Source of the DNA: Actinomycetota bacterium | Lineage (GTDB): Bacteria > Actinomycetota > Actinomycetes > Streptosporangiales > Streptosporangiaceae | DNA: 33,836 nt | Assembly (NCBI GenBank): GCA_021324595.1 | Contig: JAJPIV010000012.1 | Span: 1-33,836 of the forward strand | Direction of reading: 5' to 3' | Shown here: positions 31,618-33,836 of the stretch, in pieces | Layout: each line of letters opens with the position of its first letter | Position numbering within the stretch: the stretch's first letter is position 1 | Made by a program: the position numbers and the translations under genes | Notes under the pieces: generated by a model | Told to the model about the DNA's origin: nothing | Database searches by the model: none | What the model saw: only the letters and a program-made list of their open reading frames with translations

Positions 31618-33132
31618 CTACTTGCCGGTGAGCGCCATCACGAGCTCGGCCGCCGTCGCGCAGCGGTCGATCAGGTCGCCCACGTGCGCCCTGGTCCCCC
31701 GCAGCGGGTCCAGCGTGGGAACCCGCTGCAGCGACTCGTGGCCGGGAAGGTCGAAGATCACCGAGTCCCACGAGGCGGCGGCGACCGCGTCGGGGTACTT
31801 CTGCAGGCACCTGCCGCGGAAGTACGCCCTGGTGTCCTCAGGCGGCTCGGTGACCGCCCGGCGCACCTCGTCCTCCTCCAGCAGCCGCCCGAACCGGCCG
31901 GCCGCGACCAGCCGGTTGTACAAGCCGCGCCCGGCGCGCACGTCGGAGTACTGCAGGTCCACCAGCTGCAGCCGCGGGTGGCTCCAGCCGATCCCGTCCC
32001 TGGCGCGGTACCCCTCCGCCAGCTGCAGCTTGGTCACCCAGTCGAGCTCGCCGGCCAGCCGCATCGGGTCCTCGGCCAGCCGCGTGAGCACGGACTCCCA
32101 CCGCGCGAGCACGTCGGCGGTGAGGTCGTCGACGTCGGGGCCGTACCGGTCCTGGACGTACTTGCGGGCCAGCTCGAGGTACTCCATCTGGACCTGGATG
32201 GCGGTGAGCCTGCGGCCGTCCCGCATCGGGATCAGGTGCCGGCAGGACGGGTCGTGCGAGACGGCGCGCAGCTGGGCGACCGGCCCGTCGATGCCCAGGT
32301 CCGCGGAGATGAACCGGTCCTCGATCATCGACAGGACCAGGGCGGTGGTGCCGAGCTTCAGGTACGTCGCGATCTCGCTCATGTTGGCGTCGCCGATGAT
32401 CACGTGAAGCCTGCGGTACCGCTCGGGGTCGGCGTGCGGCTCGTCCCTGGTGTTGATGATCGGCCGCTTCAGCGTGGTCTCCAGCCCGACCTCGACCTCG
32501 AAGAAATCGGCGCGCTGGCTGATCTGGAAGCCATCCTGCCTGCCGTCGGCGCCGATGCCCACCCGGCCGGCGCCGCAGAACACCTGCCGGGTGACGAAGA
32601 ACGGGGTCAGGTGCCTAACGATCTCGCCGAACGGGGTCGCCCGGCTCATCAGGTAGTTCTCGTGGCAGCCGTAGGAGGCGCCCTTGTTATCGGTGTTGTT
32701 CTTGTAGAGCTGAATCGCAGGGCTGCCCGGCATCGCGCTCGCGTGGGCGGCCGCCTCCTCCATGACCCGCTCCCCGGCCTTGTCCCACAGCGTCGCCGCG
32801 AGCGGGTTGGTGCACTCGGGGCCGGAGTACTCCGGGTGGGCGTGGTCGACGTAGAGCCGGGCGCCATTGGTGAGGATCACGTTCGCCAGCCCGAGGTCCT
32901 CGTCGGTGAGCTGGCTGGCGTCGGCCACGTCACGGGACAGGTCGAACCCGCGGGCGTCCCGCAGCGGGTTCTCCTCCTCGAAGTCCCAGCGGGCCCTGCG
33001 CGCCCTGGCCGCGGTCGCGTGGTGGTACGCGTTCACCACCTGGGACGAGCTGACCATCGCGTTCGCGCCGGGCTGGCCGGGCACGGAGATCCCGTACTCC
33101 GTCTCGATGCCCATGACCCGGCGGACGCTCAT
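31618..33132 (-). CDS. dop: Deamidase/depupylase of Pup (Dop)
   Basis: A 504-aa paralogue of PafA with the glutamine-synthetase fold. It hydrolyses the C-terminal Gln of Pup to Glu and also removes Pup from substrates. Motifs are MGIETEYG (Glu10) and the catalytic Asp96 in [18 protein letters not shown]. Between them lies the Dop-specific loop (about residues 36-75, rich in Arg, Glu and Asp) that PafA lacks. [22 protein letters not shown] and [31 protein letters not shown] follow. Start ATG 33132. Arc precedes it by 34 nt on the same strand, and a hairpin separates it from pup. Confidence 0.97.
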   Translation of the reverse strand: MSVRRVMGIETEYGISVPGQPGANAMVSSSQVVNAYHHATAARARRARWDFEEENPLRDARGFDLSRDVADASQLTDEDLGLANVILTNGARLYVDHAHPEYSGPECTNPLAATLWDKAGERVMEEAAAHASAMPGSPAIQLYKNNTDNKGASYGCHENYLMSRATPFGEIVRHLTPFFVTRQVFCGAGRVGIGADGRQDGFQISQRADFFEVEVGLETTLKRPIINTRDEPHADPERYRRLHVIIGDANMSEIATYLKLGTTALVLSMIEDRFISADLGIDGPVAQLRAVSHDPSCRHLIPMRDGRRLTAIQVQMEYLELARKYVQDRYGPDVDDLTADVLARWESVLTRLAEDPMRLAGELDWVTKLQLAEGYRARDGIGWSHPRLQLVDLQYSDVRAGRGLYNRLVAAGRFGRLLEEDEVRRAVTEPPEDTRAYFRGRCLQKYPDAVAAASWDSVIFDLPGHESLQRVPTLDPLRGTRAHVGDLIDRCATAAELVMALTGK

Positions 33133-33166
33133 GGCTCCCAGCGTAGTGCCGGGCCGGGCGATCGCC

Positions 33167-33836
33167 TCACAGGTACTGGCCGGTGTTCGGGACGGTGTCG
33201 ATCGACCGGCCCGCCTCGCCCCCGCTCTTCCCGGAGACCAGGGTCCTGATGTAGACGATCCGCTCGCCCTTCTTGCCGGAGATCCTGGCCCAGTCGTCCG
33301 GGTTGGTGGTGTTGGGCAGGTCCTCGTTCTCGCTGAACTCGTCCACGCACGCCGAGAGCAGGTGCGCGACCCGCAGCCCCTTCTGCCCGGTCTCCAGGTA
33401 CTCCTTGATCGCCATCTTCTTGGCCCGGTCGACGATGTTCTGGATCATCGCGCCGGAGTTGAAGTCCTTGAAGTACAGGACCTCCTTGTCGCCATTGGCG
33501 TAGGTGACCTCGAGGAACCTGTTCTCCTGCGTCTCGGAGTACATCCGCTCGACCACCCGCTGGATCATCTCGGCGACCGTGGCCTCGGCCGAGCCGCCGT
33601 GCTCGGCGAGGTCGTCCGGATGCAGCGGCAGGTCCGGGACGAGGTACTTGGAGAAGATGTCCCGGGCCGCCTCCGCGTCCGGCCGCTCGATCTTGATCTT
33701 CACGTCGAGGCGGCCCGGCCGCAGGATCGCCGGGTCGATCATGTCCTCCCGGTTCGAGGCGCCGATGACGATCACGTTCTCCAGGCCCTCGACGCCGTCG
33801 ATCTCGCTGAGCAGCTGGGGGACGATCGTGTTCTCC
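33167..33836 (-). CDS. arc: Proteasomal AAA ATPase Arc/Mpa, C-terminal part (cut by window edge)
   Basis: Visible are about 223 C-terminal residues of the hexameric unfoldase that captures pupylated proteins and feeds the 20S core. The frame runs in from the right edge ([47 protein letters not shown]), covering the end of the Walker B side, sensor 1 (GASN) and the arginine-finger region (ILRPGRLD). The helical lid follows ([21 protein letters not shown]), and the tail ends [10 protein letters not shown]. The terminal Gln-Tyr-Leu is the docking motif that opens the PrcA gate. The coiled coil, OB domains and Walker A lie outside the window. Confidence 0.95.
   Translation of the reverse strand, partial: ENTIVPQLLSEIDGVEGLENVIVIGASNREDMIDPAILRPGRLDVKIKIERPDAEAARDIFSKYLVPDLPLHPDDLAEHGGSAEATVAEMIQRVVERMYSETQENRFLEVTYANGDKEVLYFKDFNSGAMIQNIVDRAKKMAIKEYLETGQKGLRVAHLLSACVDEFSENEDLPNTTNPDDWARISGKKGERIVYIRTLVSGKSGGEAGRSIDTVPNTGQYL

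Overview
The window is a GC-rich (roughly 75% by eye) actinobacterial chromosome segment. It carries the complete core Pup-proteasome gene set (arc/mpa, dop, pup, prcB, prcA, pafA, pafB, pafC), the type II fatty-acid synthase operon fabD-fabH-acpP-fabF with its PucR-type activator fasR, and many GTG starts. Gene content fits a Streptosporangiales or related spore-forming actinomycete; I cannot place it more precisely.

Layout. 1-98 holds the last 31 codons of what is probably a transposase. 99-441 has no gene but contains two strong hairpins, and a tRNA-Val(UAC) follows at 442-513 (-). 546-1610 (-) holds an AhpE-type peroxiredoxin and a DUF3052 protein, divergent from aceE (1873-4635, +). fasR, fabD, fabH, acpP and fabF run on the + strand to 9632 and meet the long minus-strand block at a bidirectional hairpin. 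On the minus strand, read from right to left, the proteasome locus is arc(partial)-dop | pup-prcB-prcA-(pore protein) | ISKra4-type IS | aldehyde dehydrogenase-pafA | four-gene glycan cassette | two-domain FKBP lipoprotein | (DUF3866 on +) | pafB-pafC | tatA-tatC | helY.

How the genes work together. Dop deamidates the Pup C-terminal Gln, PafA ligates Pup to substrate lysines, Arc/Mpa unfolds pupylated proteins and threads them into the PrcBA 20S core. PafB and PafC form the WYL-domain transcription activator of the mycobacterial-type DNA-damage response. TatA and TatC export folded proteins, and HelY is a Ski2-like helicase. The Fab operon makes and elongates acyl-ACP and is probably switched by FasR, whose gene ends inside a palindrome in front of fabD.

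Most unusual parts. (1) A discrete cassette (about 18243-23373): nucleotide-sugar dehydrogenase, GT2 glycosyltransferase, sugar epimerase and a large polytopic membrane protein, joined by three successive 4-nt GTGA overlaps. It has a hairpin at each end and its own candidate -10, and it sits between pafA and pafB. (2) Short tandem GC-rich repeats are concentrated in and around this cassette (17145, 19911, 21257, 23323; a smaller one at 11658). Two of them encode in-frame heptapeptide repeats. (3) An apparently intact IS with definable ends, a 9-bp target duplication that preserves the stop codon of the neighbouring gene, a hairpin over its ribosome-binding site and a candidate -1 frameshift site. 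(4) A K+-channel-like pore protein 8 nt behind prcA, and an aldehyde dehydrogenase 11 nt in front of pafA.
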